NCBI GenBank assembly: GCA_905234195.1
Contig: CAJOFR010000001.1
Coordinates: 202,822 to 266,821 of the forward strand
Source: an uncultured Selenomonadaceae bacterium
GTDB taxonomy: Bacteria > Bacillota > Negativicutes > Selenomonadales > Selenomonadaceae
Direction of reading: 5' to 3'
Length of the DNA stretch: 64,000 nt
This document shows positions 27,599 through 37,939 of the stretch, in pieces (position 1 is the first letter of the stretch; every line of letters starts with the position of its first letter). Under the pieces are notes generated by a model. The model saw nothing but the letters and a program-made list of their open reading frames with translations, was not told where the DNA came from and searched no databases. A program made the translations under genes and the position numbers.

Positions 27599-28989
27599 TT
27601 TTCTTCCGTTATTTTTTTGGTGAGTTCCTCAATCAAAATATCGTCTTCTTCGGGATTATTTCCCAAAATGTGACACGAAAAGTCTATATTTTTTCCTAAA
27701 TACGGACTCAAAAATTTTAAGTAATCAGCCTTAAGACCTTCAGCTCTTCTTCTGCCGTTGACTCTTACTATTTCTAAGGATCCGTACATCCACACTTCCT
27801 GCTTGAAAAAGTCGTCGTTTTTGTTGTGAGTTATTGAGAATAATTTAATCGGATCTTTAAAATTCAAGACGCAAGTTAATTCACAAAAACCTGTTCTGAT
27901 TCCCACGACGTTCCCACAAAGCCGGACAAACTCCACAGTTTCAGGCAACGAGAGAAAAATATTTTTACAGCCGGGGATAGTTTCTTCCGTGCCGTTCGTG
28001 AAAACTTCAAAACCTTTTGACTTCAGACTTTCCGCAAGCTTCAACCAAAAATCATCGTGACCGGGCATATCATTTGAATAACCTTTCGCCACGAAGAAAA
28101 CGGACTTCCTTTCAACCCCGCCCAATTCTTGAAAAACTCGTCGTGCATTAGCCACGCTCTCGGCGGGAATTTCGACGGGATATTTTTCAAAAGGAACGTC
28201 GGGGTTTATTCCCAGAAAAGCTCTTGCCTTCCAGACGAATCCCACTCTTTCACGCGGAGAAAGAGATTTTCCCGCCTTCACCACTTCGGGCGCAAGGTGG
28301 AAGGTGTAAAAATTTCTGATTCTGTATTCTTCCGAAAGATAAACGGAAATATAATCAAAGACCTGCCAATTAATCTGCGCGACAAAATCCACGTAAGGGG
28401 AAAGCTGCATAAAATCGACGTGTGATTTGTGCACGCAGAAAAGAAAAATTTTTTTGTGGTGGCGTTTGCGATACTCTTTCAGCCAAAAAAAGAACGACAT
28501 CGATTCTCCCAGCCCGTTGTGAAAAAGAAAATACTCCCATTCATCTTGAGGAAACCTTTTAAAAACTTGATTCACTAACGAAAAATGAATCTCCTTTTTC
28601 CATTTCGTCGCTTCCTGGCTGACAACAATATTGCTGAACATTTCCTCTTCGTCTTCGATTGTACCGATAATCTCGACGTTATTTCTTATGGCGCAATTTA
28701 TGTAGGAAAGCTCGTTCGGAACATTGCCGACGATATAATAATCCACCTGCTTTATAATTTCTTCAACAGAAACAAAATTTTTTAACAGCACTTGAATATT
28801 GCACGACCTGCCCGGCACAATGCAGGGGAATAGCCCCAAATAATTGTGAGTCTCCTCATTTTCATAAGCCACAAAAAAAAGAATATCTTCCGTCAAAAAA
28901 GCCTTGCGCCTGAACGCATTAACGACCTTGTCAGTTAAATCTCTGTTGTCCGGAAGATTACACACGAACAAATATTTTTTCCCCGCCAC
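27595..28989 (-). CDS. putative GT-B type glycosyltransferase, promoter-switch candidate
   Basis: A 464-residue soluble protein. The N-terminal half (KKYLFVCNLPDNRDLTDKVV) and the KIFLFCVHKSHVDFMQLSPY segment look like one Rossmann domain. The C-terminal half (SVFFVAKGYSNDMPG, then WLKLAESLKSKGFEVFTNG and GNVVGIRTGFCELTCVLN) resembles the donor domain of heptosyltransferase-like GT-B enzymes, where a similar G-x-R/D-T-G-x-x-x-L motif binds the nucleotide sugar. The family is uncertain. GTG 28989 has AGGAGG ten bases upstream. Its promoter contains a G9 tract between -35 and -10, suggesting on/off or graded expression. It overlaps the end of pepD by four bases. Confidence 0.65.
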   Translation of the reverse strand: MAGKKYLFVCNLPDNRDLTDKVVNAFRRKAFLTEDILFFVAYENEETHNYLGLFPCIVPGRSCNIQVLLKNFVSVEEIIKQVDYYIVGNVPNELSYINCAIRNNVEIIGTIEDEEEMFSNIVVSQEATKWKKEIHFSLVNQVFKRFPQDEWEYFLFHNGLGESMSFFFWLKEYRKRHHKKIFLFCVHKSHVDFMQLSPYVDFVAQINWQVFDYISVYLSEEYRIRNFYTFHLAPEVVKAGKSLSPRERVGFVWKARAFLGINPDVPFEKYPVEIPAESVANARRVFQELGGVERKSVFFVAKGYSNDMPGHDDFWLKLAESLKSKGFEVFTNGTEETIPGCKNIFLSLPETVEFVRLCGNVVGIRTGFCELTCVLNFKDPIKLFSITHNKNDDFFKQEVWMYGSLEIVRVNGRRRAEGLKADYLKFLSPYLGKNIDFSCHILGNNPEEDDILIEELTKKITEEN

Positions 28990-29023
28990 TTCGTCACTGC
29001 CTCCTGTATAACAAACTCTTCAC

Positions 29024-29053
29024 ATTCTACCCCCCCCCGTTATGGTTTGTCAA
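29024..29053 (-). promoter_or_regulatory. promoter with G9 tract in its spacer
   Basis: On the minus strand a perfect TTGACA (29053-29048) and TAGAAT (29029-29024) are separated by 18 bp. Nine of those are a G homopolymer (plus-strand C9 at 29030-29038) that abuts the -10 box. Slippage would change the spacer length directly. Confidence 0.75.
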
Positions 29054-29072
29054 TCATTTTTAGCCGCGCGGT

Positions 29073-29101
29073 TTGACATTATGGCGGCGATTTCCTATAA
29101 T
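29073..29101 (+). promoter_or_regulatory. consensus promoter of glyQS
   Basis: TTGACA (29073-29078), 17 bp, TATAAT (29096-29101): all twelve consensus bases. The leader is only about 30 bases, so no T-box or attenuator is present. Confidence 0.85.
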
Positions 29102-29139
29102 TGAGAGGAGTTTTTTTACAAGGAGGTCGATTGCCGAAA

Positions 29140-30024
29140 ATGAAATATCAAGAATTAATTTTGGCTCTACAAAAATTTTGGGCAGACAAGGGCTGCATTT
29201 TAGCTGAACCCTACGACGTGGAAAAGGGAGCGGGCACGATGAACCCCTTTACTTTTTTGCGCGTGCTCGGTCCGGAGCCGTGGAATGTTGCTTACGTGGA
29301 GCCTTCGCGCAGACCGGCGGACGGACGCTACGGAGATAATCCCAATCGCCTTTATCAGCACCACCAGTTACAGCTGATTATGAAACCTTCGCCGGACAAT
29401 ATTCAGGAGCTTTACCTTGAAAGTCTCGCCGCAATCGGGCTTGAGGCGCAAAAGCATGATATTCGTTTCGTGGAGGATAATTGGGAGTCGCCGACTCTCG
29501 GCGCGTGGGGGCTCGGCTGGGAAGTTTGGCTGGACGGCATGGAAATTACGCAGTTCACCTATTTTCAGCAGGTAGGCAGCCAGGACGTCAAGCCCGTCGC
29601 CGTTGAAATTACCTATGGACTTGAAAGAATCGCCATGTACATTCAAGGCGTCGAAAATGTTTTTGACGTGGAGTGGGCGGACGGCGTGACCTATGGCGAT
29701 GTTTTTCACCAGAATGAATTTGAGCAGTCGAGTTACGCTTTCGATTTGTCCGACGAAGATTTGCTTTTCGAGCTGTTTGAAAAATACGAGGCGGAGGCTG
29801 TTCGCGTCATCAAACTCGGTTTCGTTCACCCTGCCTACGATTATGTTTTGAAATGTTCTCACACGTTTAATCTGCTTGACGCACGCGGCGCAATCAGTGT
29901 CAGCGAACGCACTGCCTTTATCGGGCGCGTCCGCAAGTTGGCAAGACTCTGCGCGGAAGAATATTTGAAACAGCGCGAAAGACTGGGTTACCCCCTGCTG
30001 AAAAAATCGGAGGTGAACGCGTAA
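29140..30024 (+). CDS. glyQ: glycyl-tRNA synthetase alpha subunit
   Basis: A 294-residue catalytic subunit of the bacterial heterotetrameric glycyl-tRNA synthetase. The sequences [50 protein letters not shown] and [10 protein letters not shown] are highly typical. ATG 29140 gives the standard N-terminus ([14 protein letters not shown]) but lies 13 bases after AGGAGG; TTG 29131 lies four bases after it and may be used instead, adding three residues. It overlaps glyS by one base. Unlike many Firmicute synthetase genes it lacks a T-box. Confidence 0.96.
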   Translation: MKYQELILALQKFWADKGCILAEPYDVEKGAGTMNPFTFLRVLGPEPWNVAYVEPSRRPADGRYGDNPNRLYQHHQLQLIMKPSPDNIQELYLESLAAIGLEAQKHDIRFVEDNWESPTLGAWGLGWEVWLDGMEITQFTYFQQVGSQDVKPVAVEITYGLERIAMYIQGVENVFDVEWADGVTYGDVFHQNEFEQSSYAFDLSDEDLLFELFEKYEAEAVRVIKLGFVHPAYDYVLKCSHTFNLLDARGAISVSERTAFIGRVRKLARLCAEEYLKQRERLGYPLLKKSEVNA

Positions 30025-32096
30025 TGAGTGAACAAAAAAATTTCCGCACGTTGCTTTTGGAAATCGGCACGGAAGAAATTCCCGCGCACGCAATGCCATT
30101 AATTTTGATGCAGTTAAAAGATTTGGCGGAAAAATATTTGAAAGACGCGCGCATTAATGCCGGCGAAGTTCAGACACTCGGTACGCCGCGCAGAATCTCT
30201 TTGCTCGTGAAAAATGTCGCCGAAAATCAAGACGACGTCGAGGAAGAAAAGCGCGGTCCTTCGACGAAAATCGCTTTCGACGCGGCGGGTAAACCTTCCA
30301 AAGCGGCGATTGGTTTTGCGCGCGGGCAAAAAGTTTCGCCGGAAGATTTAATCACCCGCGACGGCTATGTTTATGCGGTGATTCACGAGAGCGGCAAGCC
30401 CACAACAGAAATTTTGAAAGACCTCCTGCCGAATTTGATTTACAACTTGAATTTTCAAAACAACATGCGTTGGGGCAGTCTTGACTTTAAATTTATTCGT
30501 CCTATTCGCTGGATTGTCGCGCTTTTCGGCGAAGAAGTCATCCCCTTCGAGCTGGCGAACGTGCACTCCGGAAAAATTTCGCGCGGTCACCGTGTTTTGA
30601 GTCAGGGAGAATTTTTAATAGATGCCGCTGAAAATTACGTCGACGCTTGCGAAAAAAATTTTGTTATCGTCGACCAAAACCGCCGTCGTGCAATGATCAC
30701 CGCGCAGATTGAGGCAGTTGCCAAAGAACGCGGAGGCAAGGCGGAAATTTCCGAAGAGCTGTTGGAAGAAGTTTTGTACCTTGTCGAATATCCTACCGCG
30801 CTTTCCGGCGACTTCGAGATAAAATATCTCAACCTGCCGCCCGAAGCCGTCATTACTCCCATGCGCGATCACCAAAGATATTTTCCGGTCAAGACCTTCG
30901 ACGGGAAATTGATGCCGATTTTTGTCACCGTTCGCAACGGCGGGCGTGATTATCTCGACATTGTTCAGCACGGCAACGAAAGAGTTTTGAAGGCACGCTT
31001 GGAGGACGCGCAGTTTTTCTTCAACGAGGATCGAAAAAAAAATCTCGACCAACACCGCGACAAACTCAAAACCGTCGTATTTCAGGAAGGTCTTGGATCG
31101 GTGTATGAAAAGACGGAACGGCTGGTAAAACTTGCCGAAAAAATTTGCGATATGCTCGGCGAAAAAATTTCCGAAGCCGACAGAAAAAATTCGATTCGCG
31201 CGGCAGAAATTTCCAAAGCCGATTTAGTCACGGGTATGGTCACCGAATTTACCGAACTGCAGGGAATTATGGGGCGCGAATACGCAAAACTCGACGGGGA
31301 AAATTTGGAAGTCGCCACCGCCATTGACGAACACTACATGCCGCGTTTTGCGGGCGATGCCCAACCGAAGACTACCGCCGGCAGAATTTTGAGCCTCGCT
31401 GATAAAATCGATAACATTGTTGCAACTTTCAGTCGCGGCTTGATTCCGACGGGTTCGCAAGATCCCTTCGCGCTCCGCCGTCAAGCTTTAGGGCTGGTCA
31501 ATATGCTCGCCGAAGCCGGCTGGTCAATTTCCCTCAGCGAACTCGTCGAACTTGCGATGGATTTGCTCCACGTCACTGACGAAGTCGGGCGCGAAAAAAT
31601 TCAAAAGGACTTCGCGGAGTTTATTCGCCTGCGCGTGAAAAATGTTTTGTCCTCGACGCGCTACGACGTGGTTGACGCGGTTATAGGCGACGTGGACGAC
31701 GTTTTTGCGGTGACGATTAAGGCGGCGGCTATCGAACAGTTTTTGAACACCCCCGACGCCGTAAAAAATATTCAGTCCTTCGTCCGCGTGGGCAATATCG
31801 CGAAAAAATCCGAGTCGACGGAAATTAACGAAGGCTTGATTAAATTGGACGCCGAACAAATTTTGTGCAAAGCCTTCGCCGCCGTGAAAGTGGTTGCCGA
31901 AGAACTTATCGACAAGAAAGATTTTATCGGCGCACTCGACGCGCTGAAAAAACTTTCCACGCCGATTGACTCTTTCTTTGATTCTGTCATGGTCATGGAC
32001 GAAAATTTGGAAGTCAGAAAAAATCGCCTCGCGCTCCTGAAATCTATCGACGACTTGCTCGCAAAAATCGCGGACTTCGGAAAATTAATCGTGTAG
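30024..32096 (+). CDS. glyS: glycyl-tRNA synthetase beta subunit
   Basis: A 690-residue tRNA-binding subunit. The start LLLEIGTEEIPAHAMPLIL, then GPSTKIAFDAAGKPSKAAIGF and RPIRWIVALFG are family signatures; the middle has TPMRDHQRYFPV and ALRRQALGLVNML, and the C-terminus is a helical DALR-type anticodon domain. The ATG overlaps the glyQ stop (TAATGA), the usual coupled arrangement that keeps subunits equimolar. Confidence 0.96.
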   Translation: MSEQKNFRTLLLEIGTEEIPAHAMPLILMQLKDLAEKYLKDARINAGEVQTLGTPRRISLLVKNVAENQDDVEEEKRGPSTKIAFDAAGKPSKAAIGFARGQKVSPEDLITRDGYVYAVIHESGKPTTEILKDLLPNLIYNLNFQNNMRWGSLDFKFIRPIRWIVALFGEEVIPFELANVHSGKISRGHRVLSQGEFLIDAAENYVDACEKNFVIVDQNRRRAMITAQIEAVAKERGGKAEISEELLEEVLYLVEYPTALSGDFEIKYLNLPPEAVITPMRDHQRYFPVKTFDGKLMPIFVTVRNGGRDYLDIVQHGNERVLKARLEDAQFFFNEDRKKNLDQHRDKLKTVVFQEGLGSVYEKTERLVKLAEKICDMLGEKISEADRKNSIRAAEISKADLVTGMVTEFTELQGIMGREYAKLDGENLEVATAIDEHYMPRFAGDAQPKTTAGRILSLADKIDNIVATFSRGLIPTGSQDPFALRRQALGLVNMLAEAGWSISLSELVELAMDLLHVTDEVGREKIQKDFAEFIRLRVKNVLSSTRYDVVDAVIGDVDDVFAVTIKAAAIEQFLNTPDAVKNIQSFVRVGNIAKKSESTEINEGLIKLDAEQILCKAFAAVKVVAEELIDKKDFIGALDALKKLSTPIDSFFDSVMVMDENLEVRKNRLALLKSIDDLLAKIADFGKLIV

Positions 32097-32223
32097 TGGA
32101 GGAAAATTTTCCCCGCGCAGATTTCTGATAAAAAAATGAAAACTTTTTTTGCAGGAACTTTTTTAGCAGTGTCGAATTGCAAAAGAAAGGTTTAAGCGGA
32201 TACTTTTGAAAAGGAAGATTGTA

Positions 32224-33912
32224 ATGGATACAAATGCAACTCCGTATATCGGAGAACACTCTCCACTAAACAGAATAACGGCTTATTTCAGTGCGTTGCA
32301 GAGTTCAGCGGAGGAGTATTTGTTTGTCGTCGACTTGACGACGAATAGGGTGTTGTTGTCGGATAATTTCATGCAAGATTTCAGCTTCCCCTCGAACTTT
32401 GTCGACGATATGGACTCATTGATTTTGCCGTTTATTTATTACGAAGATCGCGAGCTTTACGAAAAGGCGATTGAGGCCGCGAAGGAGGAAACTCGAAATA
32501 CTTCCTTCGAGTGTGAGTTTCGTTTGCTGGACAGCAAGGGCGATTATGGCTGGGTGAATCTTCGTCTTTCCATTGGATTGGACGAGTACGAACAGCCGGA
32601 AATTATTTCCGGAGTTATTTCGCGCATGGACAGACAAATTAAAGCCGATAACGTCACCGGACTTTTAAACCGCAATGTTTTTTACGCTGACTTGCACGAA
32701 GAACTGACGATGAATCCAAATTCCCATGGCGCGGTCGTGGTCGTCGGTCTCGATAATTTCAACGTCATAAACGAAACTTACGGTCACCGCTTCGGCGATA
32801 CCGCGCTCCGGCAAATCGCGCAGGATATCACGAACGTTTTGCCGCCCGATATTAAACTTTACAAAATGGATAGCTACATGTTCGGTTTCTTCATGCCGGA
32901 CGCAATGCCGGAAGAGATTGAGATTATTTTTTCCAGCGTCCAGCTCTGCATGCGCGAAATTCGCAACGTCGAAGATACAATTTATTGCACGGCATCCGGC
33001 GGCGCGGCTTTTTATCCTGCTGACGCGGACGACAATATTACTCTCGTTCGTTACGCGGAAGTTGCTCTGGAATTGGCGCGCGTGAAAGGACGCGACCAAA
33101 TTTGTTTCTTCGAGAAGGAAACTTATGACCGCTGGCGTTATGATATCGGGATGCAGAATCTTATGCAAAATTCTATTGCGCGCGGTTGCGAAGATTTCTT
33201 CCTGTGCTTTCAGCCGCAAGTCAACGCAAGTGACGGCAAGTTATTTGGCGCGGAAGCTCTCCTTCGTTGGTACGACAAAGACGGCAGCGTCGTTGCGCCC
33301 ATGCAGTTTATTCCCATGCTTGAAAAATCCCGAATGATTATCCCCGTCGGACATTGGATTATAGAAAATGCAATTATCGTCGCCAAAAGATGGCAGGAGT
33401 TCATGCCCGATTTTCAAATGAGCGTGAATATTTCGCTTTACCAGCTCGAAGAGAGAATGTTTTTCCCGTTCGTCGAAGATTGTATCATGAGGCACGGAAT
33501 TGACCCGCACACGCTGACTTTTGAGCTCACCGAAAGTCAAAGCGTCTACGATTGGGAGTTCGTCAACAAGCAGTTTTCGGAGTTCCATAATCTCGGAATA
33601 AAAATTGCAATGGACGATTTCGGCACGGGCTATTCTTCGCTCGGTTTCCTGAAAAATTTTAAATGCGATATAATTAAAATTGATAGAATGTTCGTCAAAG
33701 ATATTCTCGAAAGTTCTTTCGACCGCAACCTTGTAAAATATACCGTCATGCTCTGTCACTCTATCGGCATGAAAGTTTGTGTCGAGGGTATAGAGGAGGA
33801 GGACGCCTATATTTATCTGCGCGACGAGTGCAAGGCGGATCAGATTCAAGGATTTTTCTTCGGCTATCCCGAAAAGGAAGAAGTCTTTGTCAAACGCTTT
33901 AAAAAATCTTGA
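32224..33912 (+). CDS. PAS-GGDEF-EAL protein, likely c-di-GMP phosphodiesterase
   Basis: A 562-residue cytoplasmic signalling protein. Residues about 20-140 form a PAS-like sensor. The GGDEF domain (about 145-300) is degenerate: the signature position reads KMDSYMFGF, so cyclase activity is not expected. The EAL domain (about 315-555) looks catalytic, with FGAEALLRW, SVNISLYQ, ELTESQS, AMDDFGTGYSSLGFLKNF, IIKIDRMFVKDI, VEGIEEE and QGFFFG. The most likely activity is hydrolysis of c-di-GMP. ATG 32224 has AAGGAAG six bases upstream. Confidence 0.9.
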   Translation: MDTNATPYIGEHSPLNRITAYFSALQSSAEEYLFVVDLTTNRVLLSDNFMQDFSFPSNFVDDMDSLILPFIYYEDRELYEKAIEAAKEETRNTSFECEFRLLDSKGDYGWVNLRLSIGLDEYEQPEIISGVISRMDRQIKADNVTGLLNRNVFYADLHEELTMNPNSHGAVVVVGLDNFNVINETYGHRFGDTALRQIAQDITNVLPPDIKLYKMDSYMFGFFMPDAMPEEIEIIFSSVQLCMREIRNVEDTIYCTASGGAAFYPADADDNITLVRYAEVALELARVKGRDQICFFEKETYDRWRYDIGMQNLMQNSIARGCEDFFLCFQPQVNASDGKLFGAEALLRWYDKDGSVVAPMQFIPMLEKSRMIIPVGHWIIENAIIVAKRWQEFMPDFQMSVNISLYQLEERMFFPFVEDCIMRHGIDPHTLTFELTESQSVYDWEFVNKQFSEFHNLGIKIAMDDFGTGYSSLGFLKNFKCDIIKIDRMFVKDILESSFDRNLVKYTVMLCHSIGMKVCVEGIEEEDAYIYLRDECKADQIQGFFFGYPEKEEVFVKRFKKS

Positions 33913-33964
33913 CGGAAAAATACTTAAAAAAAATTGTCGTGACAAAAAATTTTTTGAAAAGAGT

Positions 33965-33992
33965 TTGCACGACGCTTTTTTTGTGCTATAAT
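33965..33992 (+). promoter_or_regulatory. promoter of rpmB
   Basis: TTGCAC (33965-33970) and TATAAT (33987-33992) with a 16-bp spacer, about 34 bases before the start. Confidence 0.65.
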
Positions 33993-34025
33993 ACTTACGT
34001 TTTTGTTTAAAGGAAGGTGATTTTC

Positions 34026-34217
34026 ATGTCAAGTTACTGTGAAATTTGTCATAAAGGTGAAATGTCGGGAATGAACGTCAGCCACTCGCACTTGAAGACC
34101 AAACGCAAATGGAAACCGAATATTCAGCGCGTCCGCGCGATTGTCGACGGTGAAATTAAACGCGTCAATGTTTGCACTCGTTGCCTTCGTTCAGGTAAAG
34201 TACAACGTGCAATTTGA
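34026..34217 (+). CDS. rpmB: 50S ribosomal protein L28 (bL28)
   Basis: A 63-residue ribosomal protein. It contains two Cys pairs, CEIC near the start and CTRC near the end, so it is the zinc-binding (C+) form of L28. MNVSHSHLKTKRKWKPNIQ is a family signature. ATG 34026 follows AAGGAAGGTGA. It is a single-gene unit with its own promoter and a shared terminator. Confidence 0.95.
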   Translation: MSSYCEICHKGEMSGMNVSHSHLKTKRKWKPNIQRVRAIVDGEIKRVNVCTRCLRSGKVQRAI

Positions 34218-34238
34218 CGAAAAGTTTTTCAGAAAAAA

Positions 34239-34277
34239 AAATCCTCGTCTGATAAAAATCATTCGAGGATTTTTTGT
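34239..34277. terminator. bidirectional terminator between rpmB and lon
   Basis: An ATCCTCG/CGAGGAT stem (34241-34247 with 34264-34270) is flanked by A on the left and T on the right, serving rpmB on plus and lon on minus. Confidence 0.85.
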
Positions 34278-34292
34278 TGCGAAATTTTAATT

Positions 34293-36605
34293 TCACGAAA
34301 GCAATGCGGTTTTCAAAACTTCGTCCATATTTTCGACGGGAACAAACTCCAATTTTTCGCGGACGGTCTCCGGAATGTCTTCAATGTCCCGCGCGTTTTC
34401 CTTCGGCAAAATAATCGTGTGCATGCCTTCGCGATAAGCCGCCAAAACTTTTTCCTTCAGCCCGCCTATCGGCAAAACATTTCCGCGCAGAGTAATTTCT
34501 CCGGTCATTGCCACGTCACTGCGGACTTTTCTTTTTGTCAGCGCAGAAATCATCGCGGTTGCCATCGTAATGCCCGCGCTGGGTCCGTCCTTCGGCACCG
34601 CGCCTTCGGGAACGTGCACATGAATATCATTTTTCTCGTAAAAATCTTCTTCAAGGTGCATCAAATCACTGCGGCTGCGGATATACGTCAAGCCCGCCTG
34701 CGCGGATTCTTGCATGACGTCGCCGAGATGCCCTGTCAGCAAAAGTTTGCCCTTGCCCTTCAAAACGATAGCTTCAGTCGGGAGAATATCGCCGCCGACT
34801 TCTGTCCACGCCATACCGGTTGAAACTCCAACCTGCGGCTGTTTTTCGGCTTTGTTCTGCGTGTACTTCGGGCGTCCGAGAAAATCGCGCAGGTTGTCTT
34901 TCGTGACGACGATAACGCCTTCGTGACCTTCGACGATTTTGCGCGCCGCCTTCCTGCAAGCCCGCCCGATAATCCTTTCCAGTTCACGGACGCCGGATTC
35001 GCGCGTGTACTCTGAAATAATTTCCTGGAGTACGCCTTCGTCAAAAATCACGTCGTCTTCTTTCAAGCCGTTTTCAATTTTTTGTTTCTTGGTAAGATAA
35101 CGCGCGGCAATCTCAAGCTTTTCCTGTTCGGTATAACTTGAAAGGGTGATGACTTCCATGCGGTCGCGGAGCGGCTTAGGAATTGTCGCCAAATTATTCG
35201 CCGTGACAATCCACAGGACGCGCGATAAGTCAAACGGCGTATCGATATAATGATCCGTGAAAGAATTATTTTGTTCGGGGTCGAGCACTTCCAACAGCGC
35301 GGAAGAGGGGTCGCCGCTGTAGCCGTCCTTGCCGAGCTTGTCCACTTCGTCGAGGAGGAACACGGGATTATTTGCGCCCGCCTTCTTCAAGCCCTGAATG
35401 ATTCTGCCGGGCAACGCGCCAACATAAGTCCTGCGGTGCCCGCGAATTTCCGCCTCGTCACGAATGCCGCCAAGAGACGCGCGAATAAATTTTCTGTTCA
35501 TTGCCTTAGCGACGGAGGAGGCAAGCGAAGTTTTTCCGACGCCGGGCGGACCCACGAGACACAAAATCGGCGCGGGCTTGTCCTTCGTCAAAACTTTCAC
35601 CGCAAGAAAATCCAGAATCCTTTCCTTGACTTTCTCCAGCCCGTAATGATCCGCGTCAAGGATATCTTTCGCGTTGGCTATGTCGTTTGAATCTTCGGTG
35701 GAAACATTCCACGGCAAATCGAAGAGCCATTCAATATACGTGCGAATAACCGCCGCCTCCTGCGCCATTGCCGGCAGGCGCGTCATGCGCGAAATTTCCT
35801 TTTCAACAATCTCCTTGACTTCGTCCGGAAAATTCCCCTCTCTGAGTTTTCTGCGGTACTCCGACGCATTTTCCGAAGTGTCATCTTCTTCGCCAAGTTC
35901 CTTGTGAATCGCCCGCAATTGTTCACGCAGATAAGTATCCTTCTGAATTTTTTCTATCTGCCCGCGAACGCGTTGATTAATCTGCACTTCCATTTGCAAA
36001 ACTTCCAGCTCGCGCGCCAAAATCACGTACAACTTTTCAAGCCGCTTTTCGACGTCCAGACACTCAAGGAGCTCCTGTTTCAGCTCAAGTTTTAAATTCA
36101 AATGACTTGCGATTAAATCCGCCAGCCGCCCAATATCTTCAAGAATCGTCACGGCTATAAAAGTTTCTGAAGGAATGCGCTTGCTAAGTTTAACCCACTC
36201 TTCAAACTCGTGGACGACGCCTTTAACGAGAGCCTCAAGTTGCATTGACTCCGTCCAAGAATCCTCATGAATTTCCACGTCGACTTCGGTATAAGTTTCA
36301 AACTCACGATAGCCGACCATAACGCCGCGATTCATTCCCTCGACGAGCACGCGGACATTTCCGTCCGGCATTTTCATTATCTGCCGAATTTCAGCGACGG
36401 TGCCCACAATAAAAAGATCTTCGCGTTTCGGTGATTCTATGTTTGCAGATTTTTGAGCGACGAGGAAAACGCGCCGGTCTGCAACCATTGCCGCTTCAAG
36501 CGCGTTGATTGAATTTTCGCGCCCTATGTCAAGGTGCATTATCATGTTTGGAAAAACCGCTACGCCCCGCAGAGGAACGAGCGGCAAATTTACAGTCTCA
36601 GCCAT
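34293..36605 (-). CDS. lon: ATP-dependent protease Lon
   Basis: A 770-residue AAA+ protease degrading damaged and regulatory proteins in the cytoplasm. The N-terminal substrate domain begins [20 protein letters not shown]; Walker A is [20 protein letters not shown]; Walker B is [13 protein letters not shown]; the catalytic serine is in [14 protein letters not shown], followed by the conserved lysine region [16 protein letters not shown] 36605 matches family starts and has GGGGG upstream, within a small hairpin loop. An alternative ATG at 36647 is coupled to the clpX stop and would add 14 residues. It is last in the tig-clpP-clpX-lon cluster. Confidence 0.96.
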   Translation of the reverse strand: MAETVNLPLVPLRGVAVFPNMIMHLDIGRENSINALEAAMVADRRVFLVAQKSANIESPKREDLFIVGTVAEIRQIMKMPDGNVRVLVEGMNRGVMVGYREFETYTEVDVEIHEDSWTESMQLEALVKGVVHEFEEWVKLSKRIPSETFIAVTILEDIGRLADLIASHLNLKLELKQELLECLDVEKRLEKLYVILARELEVLQMEVQINQRVRGQIEKIQKDTYLREQLRAIHKELGEEDDTSENASEYRRKLREGNFPDEVKEIVEKEISRMTRLPAMAQEAAVIRTYIEWLFDLPWNVSTEDSNDIANAKDILDADHYGLEKVKERILDFLAVKVLTKDKPAPILCLVGPPGVGKTSLASSVAKAMNRKFIRASLGGIRDEAEIRGHRRTYVGALPGRIIQGLKKAGANNPVFLLDEVDKLGKDGYSGDPSSALLEVLDPEQNNSFTDHYIDTPFDLSRVLWIVTANNLATIPKPLRDRMEVITLSSYTEQEKLEIAARYLTKKQKIENGLKEDDVIFDEGVLQEIISEYTRESGVRELERIIGRACRKAARKIVEGHEGVIVVTKDNLRDFLGRPKYTQNKAEKQPQVGVSTGMAWTEVGGDILPTEAIVLKGKGKLLLTGHLGDVMQESAQAGLTYIRSRSDLMHLEEDFYEKNDIHVHVPEGAVPKDGPSAGITMATAMISALTKRKVRSDVAMTGEITLRGNVLPIGGLKEKVLAAYREGMHTIILPKENARDIEDIPETVREKLEFVPVENMDEVLKTALLS

Positions 36606-36607
36606 TT

Positions 36608-36625
36608 TAATCACCCCCGTGATTA
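36608..36625 (-). promoter_or_regulatory. hairpin presenting the lon ribosome binding site
   Basis: A perfect 7-bp stem TAATCAC/GTGATTA (36608-36614 with 36619-36625) has a four-base GGGG loop in the mRNA, ending two bases before the lon ATG. The loop is the only plausible Shine-Dalgarno sequence for that start. Confidence 0.45.
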
Positions 36626-36646
36626 CGAAAGACGAAAGAATTTGCA

Positions 36647-37891
36647 TCACCCTTTATTTTTCTTTAGAATTTTTGGATCCATTCTGAGTTGCGGCTCCCT
36701 GTTCAGCATAATATCTTCCTTCGTGATTGTGCAGACGGTGTTGCCGCCGACGGAAGGAACTTCAAACATGACGTTGCGCATTATTCTTTCCAGGATTGAA
36801 CGAAGTCCGCGCGCGCCTGTATTTCGCTGAATTGCCTCTCGTGCGATTAATCTTAACGCCTCGTCCTCGAAGACAAGGTCTGCGCCGTCCATTTCCATTA
36901 ACTTTTTGTACTGCTTGACCAGCGCGTTTTTCGGTTGCGTCAAAATTCTCACGAGTGCATCTTCATCAAGGGCGTCGAGTGTGACAATTATCGGCAGGCG
37001 TCCGACAAATTCGGGGATTAATCCGTGTTTCAAAAGGTCGTCCGGCAAAACTTCCTTTAAAATTTTTCCGACGTCCTTTTCGCTTTTCGTGGGGACGTCC
37101 GCGCCGAAACCGAGCTTGCTGCCTTTCGTGCGCGTCTCAATAACTTTATCGAGGTCGTTAAACGCGCCGCCGCAAATGAACAAAATATTTCTCGTGTCAA
37201 TCGAAACGGTATCATTCGGTTGCTGGTGAGAATTGCCGGCGACAGAAACATTAATGCTTGCACCTTCGAGAATTTTCAGTAGGGCTTGCTGGACGCCTTC
37301 GCCGGAAATATCGCGAGTGACACCGGGTTTACGCGCGATTTTGTCAATCTCGTCAATGTAAATAATTCCGCGCTCCGCCTTTGCAATATCGCCGTTCGCA
37401 GAACGAATCAGCGCGAGCAAAACATCTTCCACATCTTCGCCGACGTAGCCCGCCTCCGTCAAAGAATTTGCGTCGACTATAGCCAGCGGTACTTTTAAAA
37501 TTTTCGCCAGAGTTTGAGCCAGCAAAGTTTTTCCGCTGCCGGTGGGACCTATCATCAAAATATTTGACTTCTGCAACTCGATTTCTTGCTTGGAATTTTT
37601 TTTCTGCCCTATGCGCTTGTAGTGGTTATACACCGCGACTGAAAGTGTCTTCTTCGCCTCGTCCTGCCCGATAACGTACTGATCCAATATTGAATAAATT
37701 TTTTTCGGCTTCGGGAGATTCTGTGCGATTTCCTCTTCGTCGTTTTCCTCTTCGTCGTCCAAAATTTCGCTACAAAGTCTGATACAACTATCGCAAATGT
37801 AAACTCCGGGCCCGGCGATAAGCCTGTTGACTTGCCGGTCCAGCTTGCCGCAAAACGAACATTTATAAACAGTGGATTTGTCAAATTTCAA
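36647..37891 (-). CDS. clpX: ATP-dependent Clp protease ATP-binding subunit ClpX
   Basis: A 414-residue AAA+ unfoldase that feeds substrates to ClpP. The N-terminal zinc domain has CSFCGK and CDSCIRLC; Walker A is [16 protein letters not shown]; Walker B is [14 protein letters not shown]; sensor regions and the IGF-type ClpP-contact loop (KLGFGADVP lies near it) follow. I choose TTG 37891, 11 bases after GGAGG, because the GTG at 37903 overlaps that site and could not be served by it. It is 48 bases behind clpP and its stop overlaps a possible lon start. Confidence 0.95.
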   Translation of the reverse strand: MKFDKSTVYKCSFCGKLDRQVNRLIAGPGVYICDSCIRLCSEILDDEEENDEEEIAQNLPKPKKIYSILDQYVIGQDEAKKTLSVAVYNHYKRIGQKKNSKQEIELQKSNILMIGPTGSGKTLLAQTLAKILKVPLAIVDANSLTEAGYVGEDVEDVLLALIRSANGDIAKAERGIIYIDEIDKIARKPGVTRDISGEGVQQALLKILEGASINVSVAGNSHQQPNDTVSIDTRNILFICGGAFNDLDKVIETRTKGSKLGFGADVPTKSEKDVGKILKEVLPDDLLKHGLIPEFVGRLPIIVTLDALDEDALVRILTQPKNALVKQYKKLMEMDGADLVFEDEALRLIAREAIQRNTGARGLRSILERIMRNVMFEVPSVGGNTVCTITKEDIMLNREPQLRMDPKILKKNKG

Positions 37892-37939
37892 CGAGCCGTG
37901 CACCTCCGCGCTGTGATTTTTAAAATCGTGTCTCTAAAA

